A stretch of 64,000 bases of DNA from Dehalobacter sp. CP (GCA_009910795.1 VMEE01000079.1:1-64000), one strand, 5' to 3'; positions 37,261 to 46,703 are shown, counted from the stretch's first letter. Made by a program: numbers and translations. Notes: generated by a model not told the origin, from the letters alone.

Positions 37261-38706
37261 GTGGATTCACTGAGAAAAGGACTTGATGACTACTGTGGGC
37301 AGGGTATGATTTCGTTTCATACGCCTGGTCATAAAGGCAGTAAGGAACTACTGTCCGGAATGATGTTTCCGGATTATGATTTAACGGAACTTCCAGGGTT
37401 GGATATGCTCCACCATCCACATGGGATTATCGCTGAAGCACAGAAAAAAGCTGCGGAAGCTTATGGATCGGAAGAGACCTTTTTTCTGATTAACGGAGGT
37501 ACTGCGGGTAACCAGTCTATGTTTGCCGCGCTGATGGCCGGCACGCGGCTGACAGACAGAAAAGTCCGAATTGACCGCAGGGCACACCGATCCGTTTTTG
37601 GTGCCTTGATTCTGTCGGGGGTTGTTCCCGAATATATTGCTCCGATTATTCATCCGGATTTTCATTTGGCTCTAGGAATGGATGCGGCAGAATATTCCGA
37701 CGATCTGGCAGGAATTGGGGCACTGCATCTGACGAGTCCAAGTTATTACGGAACGGTCACAGATCTCAAAACAATCATCAAGCAAAGGGACGGGAATGCT
37801 CCGTTTGTTCCGATCCTGGTGGATCAAGCCCATGGCTCCCATTTGCAGGGAGAGCTGTTCCCTGCCGGTGCCGTAGCCGAAGGAGCAGACCTGGTACTCC
37901 ATAGTTCCCATAAGACCCTCGCGGCGCTCACTCAGGCCGGGATGCTCCATGTACAGGGCAGCAGAGTTGACCGCACGTCCCTAAAAAAATCATTGGAATT
38001 TCTGCAGACTTCCAGTCCGAGCTATCTTTTGATGGCTTCTCTGGAAACGGCGCTTGAAGGATTAACACAGACACAGATCTGGCAGGATCTTTACGTGGAA
38101 GTATGTCTGCTGCACCGAAAACTGGAGGGACCTTTTCGGATACTTACAGGTAAGGACTCCGGGAAATATGGTATTTATGATGTTGATTGGTCCAAAATTC
38201 TGATCAATGTTTCGGGTTTGGGCTTGACTGCGTTTGAAGCTGTAGATTTTTTAAGAAAGGTATTCCAGATTGAGCCTGAATTATGGGACAAAGAAAATAT
38301 TCTTTTTATGCTCGGCGCAGGCAGCAGGCCCGAGGACGTACGTCATTTGACGAAGGCGCTAGAATACCTGGTGGGCAAGTACCGTCGGCCGGCAGGACAG
38401 CAAAAGGAGCGAAGAACGGATCAATCTCAGAATTCTGCCAGATCAGGCTCCACTCTGCTTATCCCTCCGATGCATTTGACACCGAGGGAAGCATGGCTGG
38501 CAGCCAAGAAACCGGTGAAACTAAAGGATGCCCTTGGTTTAATTTCCGGAGAAACTATTTCGATTTATCCCCCCGGCATCCCGCTTATTGCAGGAGGAGA
38601 AGAGATCACCTCTTATGTGTTGGAATATCTGAACAGGGCCAGGGAGTATAATTGGCAGGGGTGGGATGGTTCGGAACGCGGAGAAATTCTCGCAGTGAAT
38701 ATTTAA
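37261..38706 (+). CDS. Orn/Lys/Arg decarboxylase-like PLP enzyme (YaaO type)
   Basis: 481 aa from the GTG at 37261, which lies 8 nt after GGGGAGG; the ATG at 37234 would overlap that site. PLP-dependent fold type I: FHTPGHKGS at the N-terminus, GSEETFFLINGGTAGNQ for cofactor binding, LVDQAHGSH with the Asp that contacts the pyridine nitrogen, and HSSHKTLAALTQ holding the Schiff-base Lys. The C-terminal domain is present (IPLIAGGEEIT). Substrate could be arginine, lysine or ornithine. The place between gin and holB matches B. subtilis yaaO. Confidence 0.88.
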   Translation: MDSLRKGLDDYCGQGMISFHTPGHKGSKELLSGMMFPDYDLTELPGLDMLHHPHGIIAEAQKKAAEAYGSEETFFLINGGTAGNQSMFAALMAGTRLTDRKVRIDRRAHRSVFGALILSGVVPEYIAPIIHPDFHLALGMDAAEYSDDLAGIGALHLTSPSYYGTVTDLKTIIKQRDGNAPFVPILVDQAHGSHLQGELFPAGAVAEGADLVLHSSHKTLAALTQAGMLHVQGSRVDRTSLKKSLEFLQTSSPSYLLMASLETALEGLTQTQIWQDLYVEVCLLHRKLEGPFRILTGKDSGKYGIYDVDWSKILINVSGLGLTAFEAVDFLRKVFQIEPELWDKENILFMLGAGSRPEDVRHLTKALEYLVGKYRRPAGQQKERRTDQSQNSARSGSTLLIPPMHLTPREAWLAAKKPVKLKDALGLISGETISIYPPGIPLIAGGEEITSYVLEYLNRAREYNWQGWDGSERGEILAVNI

Positions 38707-38719
38707 GGTGGATAGGATC

Positions 38720-39565
38720 ATGGGGATCAATTATACATTATTAACAAAAGCAGCGCTTGAAGGAAAACTGGCCCATTTTCTCTTATTTCACGGTAGCGGG
38801 ATGATCGAAAGAGAAAGGGCTGTTCGAGATCTTGCTCTCATGTTAAACTGTAGAAAAGAAAACAAACCCTGCAGGGAGTGTCCGGATTGTAGAAAAATGT
38901 TATCCGGCAATCACCCTGATTTTCATATGATCAGGCCGCAAAAGACATCGATTGGCATCGAACAGATTATTCAGATTCAGGGGAAACTATATCGTAAGAC
39001 CTATGAAGGGAAATTCCGGATATGTTTGGTTGACCAGGCAGACAAGCTTACGCTCCCTGCTGCGAATGCGTTGCTTAAATTGGCCGAGGAGCCACCAGAT
39101 CATACGTTAATTGTCTTAAGTGCAGGAAATGCCGAGGGAATTATTAATACCTTAAGGAGCCGTGCTCAGGAAGTCTATTTCTCTTCACCGGCAGAAAGCG
39201 ATTGGCTGGAGGAGACGGATGCTTTCCGGCTTAGCGGCGGAGATCCAGATCTGGCAAGGAAAATCCAGGAGGTTGGTCTAAGCCGGATCAAGAGCCTGTC
39301 GGGAAACTATCTGGAGGCCATCGAAAAAAAAGATTTCCTGAAAATGTTTGCGCTTTTTCCGATGGAAAGAGAAGAAGGCCAGCTTCTTCTGCAGGTCCTG
39401 GCTGTTGTCCTGAAAGAAATGGTGATTAAAGGGCAGCAGTCACCTCAGGTTCTTAAAGAAATTACACAAATGACAGAAGCCGTCCGCAGACAGGTTAATC
39501 ACAGGCTGGCGCTGGAAGTACTGGCCCTAAAACATTTGAAATTGGGAGGAACCGATATTGGCTAA
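38720..39565 (+). CDS. holB: DNA polymerase III subunit delta'
   Basis: 281 aa from the ATG at 38720, preceded by AGGTGGA. Clamp-loader subunit of the AAA+ fold. It has the zinc module CRKENKPCRECPDCRKM (about 46-62) and the sensor-type segment LLKLAEEPPDHTLIVL, but the P-loop is degenerate (LLFHGSGMIERER in place of GxxGxGKT), consistent with delta' rather than gamma/tau. Works with DnaX (29620-31296). Overlaps the next gene by 8 bp. Confidence 0.92.
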   Translation: MGINYTLLTKAALEGKLAHFLLFHGSGMIERERAVRDLALMLNCRKENKPCRECPDCRKMLSGNHPDFHMIRPQKTSIGIEQIIQIQGKLYRKTYEGKFRICLVDQADKLTLPAANALLKLAEEPPDHTLIVLSAGNAEGIINTLRSRAQEVYFSSPAESDWLEETDAFRLSGGDPDLARKIQEVGLSRIKSLSGNYLEAIEKKDFLKMFALFPMEREEGQLLLQVLAVVLKEMVIKGQQSPQVLKEITQMTEAVRRQVNHRLALEVLALKHLKLGGTDIG

Positions 39566-40310
39566 AGTTGTTGGTATTCGTTTCAAAAAAGCCGGCAAGA
39601 TCTATTATTTTCTTCCCGGCAGCCTCGATATAAAGCCGAACGACGGTGTTATTGTGGAGACGGTACGGGGAATGGAATACGGTAAAGCGGTCATTTCATT
39701 AAAAGAGATTTCCGAAGAGGAAGTGGTATCGCCGCTCAAAGAGGTGCTGCGCTTAGCAACACCCGAAGATGAGGAAATCTATCAAAACAATGAGAAGAAA
39801 GAAAAAGAGGCTTTTCAGATATGCCTCAGAAAAATTCATGCCCATCAGCTTCCGATGAAACTGATTGATGTAGAATATACTTTTGATGGCAATAAGATTA
39901 TTTTTTCTTTTACAGCCGAAGGCCGGGTGGATTTCAGGGAACTGGTGAAAGATCTGGCCTCCGTATTCCGTACCCGCATAGAACTTCGACAGATCGGGGT
40001 GCGGGATGAGGCGAAGATGCTCGGAGGACTCGGTTCCTGTGGCAGGGAACTGTGCTGCAGCTCTTTCCTGGGAGATTTCGAACCGGTATCGATCCGGATG
40101 GCCAAAGATCAGAATCTTTCGCTTAACCCGACAAAAATTTCCGGCATCTGCGGAAGGCTGATGTGCTGTCTTAAATATGAGAATAGCTGCTATGAATGCC
40201 ACAACACATTAAATAAGGGACCCAAAGAGAATCGAATTTTCTCTGAGGTATATGATAAGGAGAGCCAAGAAGAATTGCGCAAACTTGTTGCCGAAGAAGC
40301 GGAGGAATAG
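39558..40310 (+). CDS. ricT: RicT/YaaT, PSP1-domain protein
   Basis: 250 aa, TTG start inside the end of holB, with GGGAGG upstream. A PSP1 domain fills the C-terminal two thirds. The Cys-rich end GSCGRELCCSSF, GICGRLMCCLKYENSCYEC carries ligands for the [4Fe-4S] clusters known in the Ric complex. In B. subtilis RicT with RicA and RicF affects RNase Y-dependent mRNA maturation, sporulation and competence. The order holB-ricT-yabA is conserved. Confidence 0.93.
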   Translation: MAKVVGIRFKKAGKIYYFLPGSLDIKPNDGVIVETVRGMEYGKAVISLKEISEEEVVSPLKEVLRLATPEDEEIYQNNEKKEKEAFQICLRKIHAHQLPMKLIDVEYTFDGNKIIFSFTAEGRVDFRELVKDLASVFRTRIELRQIGVRDEAKMLGGLGSCGRELCCSSFLGDFEPVSIRMAKDQNLSLNPTKISGICGRLMCCLKYENSCYECHNTLNKGPKENRIFSEVYDKESQEELRKLVAEEAEE

Positions 40311-40312
40311 AG

Positions 40313-40621
40313 TTGGGCCAGCTATATCAGGCAATTACGGAAGTTGAAGAAAATATCTCAACGCTTTTAAGTGAAGTAAAAAGCCTTAGACAATATGTTG
40401 AGTATCTGGAAGAAGAAAACGTCAAACTAAAAAGGCAGCTTTGTGCCGTCTCAGAGGCAGATACGGTCAGGGTACAGAAAAATGCAGCCAAAATCCAAAA
40501 GGAAGCACAGGAAAATCTCGAAAAGCTCTATCAGGAAGGTTTTCATGTCTGCCATATTTATTTCGGCGAACCCGTTGAAGGAAGCTGCCTTTTCTGCAAT
40601 GCTTTTCTTCGTAAAGACTGA
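40313..40621 (+). CDS. yabA: Replication initiation control protein YabA
   Basis: 102 aa, TTG start preceded by GGAGGAA. An N-terminal coiled coil (residues 1-50, leucine-rich heptads in VEENISTLLSEVKSLRQYVEYL) drives tetramerisation, and a C-terminal zinc site (HVCHIYFG...GSCLFC) binds DnaA and DnaN. It limits re-initiation of chromosome replication. In B. subtilis yabB and yazA follow; here rsmI comes next. Confidence 0.9.
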   Translation: MGQLYQAITEVEENISTLLSEVKSLRQYVEYLEEENVKLKRQLCAVSEADTVRVQKNAAKIQKEAQENLEKLYQEGFHVCHIYFGEPVEGSCLFCNAFLRKD

Positions 40622-40636
40622 CGACCGGAGGATATC

Positions 40637-41470
40637 ATGCCGCAAACAGGGATTTTGTATGTCTGTGCCACCCCAATCGGCAATTTAGGAGATATTACGC
40701 TTCGGGTGCTCGAAACACTGAAAGCAGTCGATTTTATAGCCGCGGAAGATACGAGGCATTCGAGAAAACTTCTTGATCATTATCAGATTAAGACCCCTCT
40801 TTTAAGTTACCATGACCATAATGAAAAATCGCGTGCCGAGGAGATTGTTCGCTTCTTAAAAGAAGGAAAAAGCGGTGCGTTGGTCTCTGATGCGGGAATG
40901 CCCGGGATATCTGATCCCGGTCATATACTTATTGCCCGCTGTCAGGAAGAAAAAATCTGTGTTGACGTTTTGCCTGGCGCCAATGCTGCTTTAACAGCAC
41001 TTGTTCTGTCGGGAATGCCGGCGGAGAATTTTCTCTTTCTGGGATTTTTGCCTTCAACAAAAACAGAGCGCAAAAAAATCCTGAGAAAAATGACCGAAAT
41101 TCCTTACACCATTATTCTCTATGAGGCACCTCACCGGATCAAAGCAACGCTGGAAGACATTCTGGAGATTCTTGGGGACCGTCAGACTGCAGTAGCCAGG
41201 GAGCTGACTAAACTGCACCAAACGGTACACAGGGGTCTCGCAAATGAACTTCTGCAGGAATTCCGGCTTGCACCAGTAAAAGGTGAATGCTGTATTATTC
41301 TGGCACCTGCAGAAAAAAACATTGATCCCGGGGACCCTTCCCTTTGGATGGAGGACCTCCGAAAATTTGAAAAAGACGGCAAAGATCGCAAGGAAGCAAT
41401 GAAAATGGTTGCTAAAAAATATGGTATGAGTAAAAGTATGATTTATAAGGCTTTTCTGGATCAGAAGTGA
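40637..41470 (+). CDS. rsmI: 16S rRNA (cytidine-1402 2'-O) methyltransferase
   Basis: 277 aa. SAM-dependent tetrapyrrole-methylase-fold enzyme that methylates the ribose of C1402 in the 30S decoding site. Motifs: CATPIGNLGDITLR (residues 10-23), AAEDTRHSRKLL, SYHDHNE, LVSDAGMPGISDPG, and PFLFLGFLP-like FLFLGFLPSTKTERKK. GGAGGAT lies before the ATG. Full length. The gene closes the holB-ricT-yabA run. Confidence 0.95.
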   Translation: MPQTGILYVCATPIGNLGDITLRVLETLKAVDFIAAEDTRHSRKLLDHYQIKTPLLSYHDHNEKSRAEEIVRFLKEGKSGALVSDAGMPGISDPGHILIARCQEEKICVDVLPGANAALTALVLSGMPAENFLFLGFLPSTKTERKKILRKMTEIPYTIILYEAPHRIKATLEDILEILGDRQTAVARELTKLHQTVHRGLANELLQEFRLAPVKGECCIILAPAEKNIDPGDPSLWMEDLRKFEKDGKDRKEAMKMVAKKYGMSKSMIYKAFLDQK

Positions 41471-41487
41471 CAAAATGGACAAAAAAA

Positions 41488-41514
41488 ACAGGAAGTAACT
41501 ATTTACCTCCTGTC
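41488..41514 (-). terminator. abrB terminator
   Basis: On the minus strand ACAGGAGGTAA and TTACTTCCTGT pair around a short loop, followed by TTTTTTTT. It lies between the convergent rsmI and abrB genes. Confidence 0.7.
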
Positions 41515-41529
41515 TGGAAAGCCAGATGT

Positions 41530-41796
41530 TCAACCGGCTTTATTTTCTGAAGCAGCAGCTTCCCCCATTGCCGCGGCACATTCACGACAGACATTCTTCC
41601 CGCGGAATACTTGAACATTGGAAGCATTGCCACAGAAGACGCAAGCTGGCTCATACTTTTTAAGTATGATTTTTTCTTCGTCAACATATATTTCCAAAGC
41701 GTCTCTTTCATCAATTCCTAATGTTCTGCGAAGTTCGATTGGTAATACGACCCGACCCAATTCATCAACTTTTCTCACAATTCCTGTGGATTTCAT
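41530..41796 (-). CDS. abrB: AbrB/SpoVT-type transition-state regulator
   Basis: 88 aa from the ATG at 41796, 8 nt from AAAGGGG; the ATG at 41805 overlaps that site. The N-terminal swapped-hairpin DNA-binding domain (STGIVRKVDELGRVVLPIEL) is followed by IDERDALEIYVDEEKIILKK. The C-terminal half has two Cys pairs (CVFCGN and CREC) that may bind zinc, a variant seen in clostridial AbrB proteins. Encoded opposite to and upstream of metG, as in B. subtilis. Confidence 0.92.
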   Translation of the reverse strand: MKSTGIVRKVDELGRVVLPIELRRTLGIDERDALEIYVDEEKIILKKYEPACVFCGNASNVQVFRGKNVCRECAAAMGEAAASENKAG

Positions 41797-42084
41797 AATT
41801 TTCATCCCCTTTCTCAACAAGTTTCGACATATATCATCCTAATGTTACCAATCATGCCTGAAAAAGTCAATAGGCGAAAAGTTTTAAAAACGCTTTTTTA
41901 TCACAAAAAATATATAGTATATTCATGATATCCAAAATTATAATATTTAATTTGTCGAAACAATCTCATTGGCCTTGACAGTATTTCCTGAAGTTTCTTA
42001 TATTAAGAAAATGCAAACAAAGCAAACCTTGAAACTGCTGATGATAACGAATTGTCTACCGTAAATAAAAGGAGGTCTATTCCT

Positions 42085-44082
42085 GTGAAATATTATATTA
42101 CCACACCTATTTATTATCCCAATTCCAGTCCTCATATCGGGACTGCGTACACGACTATTGCGGCGGATGCGATGGCCCGTCTGCGAAGAATGAAGGGCGA
42201 TGATGTCTATTTTTTGACCGGGACGGATGAGAATGCGCAAAAAATTGTACGGACTGCTGAAAATGCCGGGATGGATCCGCTTACATATGTTGACGGAATC
42301 GTCGATAAATTTAAGGAATTCTGGAGACTGCTTGACATTTCCAATGATGATTTTATTCGAACAACAGAAGAACGGCATGCCAAAGTCGTACAGCAAATAT
42401 TTACAAGGCTTTATGAAAAGGGCGATATTTACAAATCTGAATACGAAGGTTGGTACTGTACACCTTGTGAAACTTTCTGGACAGAGAACAAACTTGTTGA
42501 CGGAAAATGTCCGAATCCGGATTGTGGAAGACATGTGGAACTTCTGAAAGAAGAAAGTTACTTTTTCAGGATGTCCAAATACAGTGGCAGACTGCTGCAA
42601 TATATTCAGGACCATCCCGATTTTATTCAGCCTGCTTCGAGAAGAAATGAAATGATCCGCTTTATTGAAGGAGGGCTTGAAGATCTCTGTGTATCGCGTA
42701 CGACCTTCCAGTGGGGCATCAAGGTCCCTTTTGATCCGAAACATGTGGTCTATGTCTGGCTCGATGCCCTGATCAACTATATCTCTGCGCTGGGCTATCC
42801 TGACGGCGAAAAATACAAAACTTACTGGCCGGCCAATGTTCATCTTGTTGGCAAAGATATTGTCCGTTTCCATACCATTATCTGGCCAATTATTTTGATG
42901 GCGCTTGATCTTCCTTTGCCCGAGAAGGTTTTTGGCCACGGATGGTTCTTAAATAAAGAAGGTGGAAAAATATCCAAGTCAAGAGGAAACGTTCAGGATT
43001 CATTTCAGTTGATTCAGAGATATGGTGCTGATCCCATTCGGTATTTCCTGTTAAAAGAACTACAGTATGGGTTGGACGGTACCTTCTCCGAGGACGATCT
43101 GGTCGAAAAATTAAACAGTGATCTGGCGAATGATCTTGGAAATTTTGTGTCTCGCACCTTGGCCATGGTCGTAAAATACCGGAATGGAATTGTCCCAGGA
43201 CCCGGAGAAGATACCGATCTGGAGAGGGAGATCAGAGATTTAAGCAGCAGGGTAAAACAAGGGACAGAAGAAAAAATGCTGGCCTGTGATACGGCGGCTG
43301 CGCTTGAGGTCATCTGGCAGTTTGTCAGCAGGTGCAATAAATATGTCGATGAGACAGCTCCCTGGAATCTGGCAAAAAGTGAGGATAATCAGGACAGGCT
43401 GGATACGGTGCTTTATACATTTATGGAGTGCATCAGGATCCTAGGTATTTTATGCTCCCCCTTTATGCCGGGAGTACCGAGAAAAATCAAACCCCTCCTG
43501 GGAGATACAGATTTCTTCAAGGACTGGGAACAGGCAGACAGCTGGAATGTTATTCAGCCGGGCACAGCCATCCGAAAGGGAGAAGCTATTTTCCCGAGAA
43601 TCGATGTCTCCGCATATCTTGAGCAGGTCAATTCTGAAATAGAAAGGTGTGTCACGCAGGTGCAGGGGAATACAGACCATCAACAAGAAGTAAATCTAGA
43701 AGTCAGTCCTTCGCAGCCGGAAAATTCGCAGCACATGGCGGAGATGGCTCCGCTCAAGGAAGAAATCAGCATTGAAGAGTTTGCCAAAATGGATTTTAGG
43801 GTTGTTAAAGTGCTGCAGGCAGAAAAAGTAGAAAAAGCCGACAAACTGTTAAAACTGGAAGTAGAAATGGGTGGGGAGCGTAGAACGATTGTATCTGGTA
43901 TTGCCCAGCATTACAGCCCCGAAGAACTTGTCGGCAAAAAGGTTATTCTGGTTGCGAATCTTAAGCCTGCCAAGCTCCGCGGAATCATGTCCCAGGGAAT
44001 GATTCTGGCAGCGTCGCAGGACGGAGAGCTGGAGGTGCTTAATGTTCAGAAAGATCTTCCGACAGGGGCTCAGGTCAAATGA
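42085..44082 (+). CDS. metG: Methionyl-tRNA synthetase with C-terminal tRNA-binding domain
   Basis: 665 aa from the GTG at 42085, preceded by AAAGGAGG. Class I synthetase: HIGH-type motif SSPHIGTAYTT, zinc site CTPCETFW...CPNPDC (about 127-147), and the KMSKS loop as GKISKSRGN near 300. The C-terminal 110 residues (FAKMDFRVVKVLQAEKVEKA) are an EMAP-like tRNA-binding and dimerisation domain, as in B. subtilis and E. coli enzymes. Its stop overlaps the tatD start (ATGA). Confidence 0.96.
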   Translation: MKYYITTPIYYPNSSPHIGTAYTTIAADAMARLRRMKGDDVYFLTGTDENAQKIVRTAENAGMDPLTYVDGIVDKFKEFWRLLDISNDDFIRTTEERHAKVVQQIFTRLYEKGDIYKSEYEGWYCTPCETFWTENKLVDGKCPNPDCGRHVELLKEESYFFRMSKYSGRLLQYIQDHPDFIQPASRRNEMIRFIEGGLEDLCVSRTTFQWGIKVPFDPKHVVYVWLDALINYISALGYPDGEKYKTYWPANVHLVGKDIVRFHTIIWPIILMALDLPLPEKVFGHGWFLNKEGGKISKSRGNVQDSFQLIQRYGADPIRYFLLKELQYGLDGTFSEDDLVEKLNSDLANDLGNFVSRTLAMVVKYRNGIVPGPGEDTDLEREIRDLSSRVKQGTEEKMLACDTAAALEVIWQFVSRCNKYVDETAPWNLAKSEDNQDRLDTVLYTFMECIRILGILCSPFMPGVPRKIKPLLGDTDFFKDWEQADSWNVIQPGTAIRKGEAIFPRIDVSAYLEQVNSEIERCVTQVQGNTDHQQEVNLEVSPSQPENSQHMAEMAPLKEEISIEEFAKMDFRVVKVLQAEKVEKADKLLKLEVEMGGERRTIVSGIAQHYSPEELVGKKVILVANLKPAKLRGIMSQGMILAASQDGELEVLNVQKDLPTGAQVK

Positions 44083-44876
44083 TCTGGGATACGCATGCGC
44101 ATTTAGAGGATAGCCAGTTTAGCCCGGACAGGGATGAGACCATTGCCCGAGCTACCGCAGCTGGTGTAACGACGATTGTAAATGTCGGCTCTACCGAAAA
44201 GACAAGTCAGGATTCGGTGAGGCTGGCTGAAGAATACCCGTTTATTTATGCAGCAGTAGGCATTCATCCGCACGATGTTGAAACTTGTACGGATAAAACC
44301 TGGGAAACGTTGTTCAGATTGGCGAAGAACCCGAAAGTTGTTGCCTGGGGAGAAATTGGTCTGGATTATTACAGGGACATTTCGCCACGGGATGACCAGC
44401 GCAAGTGGTTTATTCATCAATTAAAACTGGCCAATGAAGCCGGTTTACCGGTGATCATTCATAACCGGGATGCACACGCGGATGTTCTCCAAATTATTAA
44501 AAATCATCTTCCTGAGGCAGGCGGCGTTTTTCATTCTTATTCAGGCTCCTGGGAAATGGCAAAAGAACTTTTGGCCATGGGTTTTTATTTGTCTTTTTCA
44601 GGACCGCTTACTTTTAAAAATGCCCGTCATGCCCCTGAAGTCGCGGCGAAAGTGCCGGAAGATAGGTTCTTAATTGAGACAGATTGTCCGTATCTTACTC
44701 CTGAGCCCTATCGTGGCAAACGAAATGAGCCTGCTTATGTGTGTAAAGTGCTAGCCAGAATTGCGGCAATCAGAGGAATGGAGATCAGGGAAGCAGCCCG
44801 TCTGAGCAGTGAAAATGCCCGCAGATTGTTCAGAATGGATCAGCTTCAGTGTGAGGTAGGTAGTAATCTTCAGTGA
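44079..44876 (+). CDS. TatD-family metal-dependent hydrolase
   Basis: 265 aa, ATG overlapping the metG stop by 4 bp. TIM-barrel DNase-type hydrolase. Metal ligands are visible: DTHAHLE (His-x-His), GEIGLDYY (Glu), PVIIHNRDAH (His), GVFHSYSG (His) and ETDCPYLTPEP (Asp). The B. subtilis homologue YabD also follows metS. It may act in DNA repair or turnover. Confidence 0.93.
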   Translation: MIWDTHAHLEDSQFSPDRDETIARATAAGVTTIVNVGSTEKTSQDSVRLAEEYPFIYAAVGIHPHDVETCTDKTWETLFRLAKNPKVVAWGEIGLDYYRDISPRDDQRKWFIHQLKLANEAGLPVIIHNRDAHADVLQIIKNHLPEAGGVFHSYSGSWEMAKELLAMGFYLSFSGPLTFKNARHAPEVAAKVPEDRFLIETDCPYLTPEPYRGKRNEPAYVCKVLARIAAIRGMEIREAARLSSENARRLFRMDQLQCEVGSNLQ

Positions 44877-44951
44877 TCTGCAAACCGAACGGAGAGATGC
44901 ATTATTCTGAAAATTTTGGCGGTTTTTTGTCAAAATGGTCATCTTTTCTAT

Positions 44952-45180
44952 TGTGAATACTCCCGGTCTAATGGTAAAATATATAGTGTGTAGGAAAAAT
45001 GCAAATACTAAATCAGATTAGACTCGTTCAAGTTTTGAGAGGGCTAATAATTTTTTTCACCATCTTGTAGATACAGCTATACACCGATAGCGGAAAGATG
45101 TGTTTTGAAACTGGAGTCTTTGATTAAAAAACACGTACCAGACAGGAGGAGTGCAAGATCTCTCGGTTACCGGAGGATAT
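44952..45180 (+). promoter_or_regulatory. Promoter and structured leader of the corrinoid gene
   Basis: TTGTGA, 18-nt spacer, TAAAAT (44952-44981) is a moderate promoter. Downstream are TGTTTT/AAAACA (45101-45133) and a hairpin ATCTCTCGGT/ACCGGAGGAT (45156-45180, one mismatch). The gap between tatD and the corrinoid gene is 396 bp. I found no cobalamin, SAM or THF riboswitch core in it. Confidence 0.35.
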
Positions 45181-45272
45181 TATTTCAGTCCTAGAAACAA
45201 GATATTAGTATTAAGCGGATGCGAATTTTTTGATAATTGCTTTGCGTTATTAATTTTAAGGAGGAAATATAA

Positions 45273-45911
45273 ATGATTGATCTGAAAGTGTTAACAAATG
45301 CCGTAGGTGACCTAGACGAAGATAAACTGATGGGGATGCTGAATGACTTTGTTGCATCAAAACCTACCGAAGAAGAGGCTCAGTCCGTCGTTACGGCCTG
45401 CCAGCGGGGGATGGCAAAAGTAGGCGAACTGTTTGAAAGCGGCGAATACTTTGTAGGCGATTTGATTTTTGCTGGTGAGCTCTTAACCCAGTCCATCGAT
45501 ATCCTGAAACCGGTAATCGGCTGCGACGAATCCGCCAAAGTAGGCAAGATCGTACTGGCCACTGTCGAAGGTGATTTGCATGATATCGGCAAGAACATTT
45601 TCAGAAGCATGTCTGAAGCAGCCGGATTTGAAGTCTTTGATTTGGGAATCGACCAAAGCCCAAGCGCCTTCATTGAAAAAGTCAAAGAAGTACAGCCTGA
45701 TATCGTAGGGATGAGCGGTGTACTGACGCTAGCCCTGGAAGCGATGAAAAGGACGGTAGATGAATTGAAGGCTGCTGGTGTGCGTGACAGCCTCAAAATT
45801 ATTATTGGCGGAAACCCTGTAACAGAAGAAGCCTGCAGGCAAATTGGTGCAGATGCATTTACCACGAATGCAGCCGAAGGTGTTAAGATTTGCCAGAGCT
45901 GGGTAAAGTAA
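45273..45911 (+). CDS. Corrinoid (B12-binding) methyl-carrier protein
   Basis: 212 aa of the MtaC/MtbC/MttC family. A helical cap domain (about 1-88) precedes a Rossmann-like B12 domain with the lower-ligand motif DLHDIGKNI (Asp101, His103, Gly106); the matching SGVLTLAL and GGNPVTEE loops are present. It carries a methyl group on cobalt between a substrate-specific methyltransferase and a THF or CoFeSP partner. No MtaB/MttB-type methyltransferase lies beside it, so it is an orphan here; the MtrH-like gene at 59680 is a possible partner. Strong AAGGAGG before the ATG. Confidence 0.93.
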   Translation: MIDLKVLTNAVGDLDEDKLMGMLNDFVASKPTEEEAQSVVTACQRGMAKVGELFESGEYFVGDLIFAGELLTQSIDILKPVIGCDESAKVGKIVLATVEGDLHDIGKNIFRSMSEAAGFEVFDLGIDQSPSAFIEKVKEVQPDIVGMSGVLTLALEAMKRTVDELKAAGVRDSLKIIIGGNPVTEEACRQIGADAFTTNAAEGVKICQSWVK

Positions 45912-45978
45912 ATATCTGGTGTATAAGCCGAAGCGACCACGTTCAGAAAAGCTAAGGCGTTTTGGATGTTAGCAAGGT

Positions 45979-46015
45979 GATAAGGGAAATAGTCCGCTGG
46001 GACTGTTTCCCTTAT
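45979..46015 (+). terminator. Long hairpin after the corrinoid gene
   Basis: GATAAGGGAAATAGTCC pairs with GGACTGTTTCCCTTATC around three bases, about 70 nt beyond the stop codon. No clear T-run follows on the plus strand, so it may be an mRNA-stabilising structure as well. Confidence 0.6.
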
Positions 46016-46097
46016 CGCTGTTTGGAGCTGCAAAAAAGTTTCAATATAAGGAAGCGTCCTTGTCTAGCTTGTTTGGATTCATGTTATAATGATCTAT

Positions 46098-46703
46098 TTA
46101 CTTCGCAAGTTCCTTCAAAAAGCTTAGCGCAATATCGCAGACAACAGCATGATCTTCAGCATTAAAGTAATCTGGTGTATTGGCATCAAAAAGAATATTG
46201 GCTCCCGCTGGAAATTCCTCATCGCCGTTCCAGAGAATAAAGGTGACATAAATATTGTTAATAAACTGAAAACGATAACTTAGGTCTCCGTACGTTGTTT
46301 TCACTGCATTCTGCTTTTGCATCCCGCGTTCCAAGGCAGGAAAATCCTTGCCGAACATCCTGGCAAGCCGCATGATACAACGGCCGTAAAAATTCGGGTA
46401 GTAAACCTGTCCGCCCGAGACTTCCCGATAGGTGATGTCCCTTTGGGTAGGTGCTGTACCCTTGGCGTTGACCAGGTAACGCAGGATTAATGTTAGAACC
46501 GGAAAGTTTGTAATTTTGGCACCGTCAGAATCACAGATTTCCCCTGAAGGGTAGGAGACAAAATAAGTTGTGCCCATTAATAAAACACGAAACTCTTGCT
46601 TTTGCCTGTCATACGTTGCTCCCGATTTCCGGGATATTTCCACAGGGTCACAGTCTTTGAGTTTCGCGCGAATATATTCATAGTGCATAGGTGTATCAGG
46701 CAC
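46098..46703 (-). CDS. DUF3786 protein
   Basis: 201 aa, soluble. The sequence matches the DUF3786 pattern (long N-terminal helix, VSYPSGEI, LLRYLVNAKG-like LILRYLVNAKG, GDLSYRFQFI, ILFDANTPDYFNAED). Members are found with corrinoid and acetyl-CoA pathway genes in anaerobes, and this copy is the last gene of the acs cluster, 11 nt after cooT. Function has not been established to my knowledge. Confidence 0.8.
   Translation of the reverse strand: MPDTPMHYEYIRAKLKDCDPVEISRKSGATYDRQKQEFRVLLMGTTYFVSYPSGEICDSDGAKITNFPVLTLILRYLVNAKGTAPTQRDITYREVSGGQVYYPNFYGRCIMRLARMFGKDFPALERGMQKQNAVKTTYGDLSYRFQFINNIYVTFILWNGDEEFPAGANILFDANTPDYFNAEDHAVVCDIALSFLKELAK

Noticed and set aside
44877..45272. Cobalamin riboswitch before the corrinoid gene
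   Set aside because: The B12-box core (GCCACTG type) and surrounding pairing were not found.
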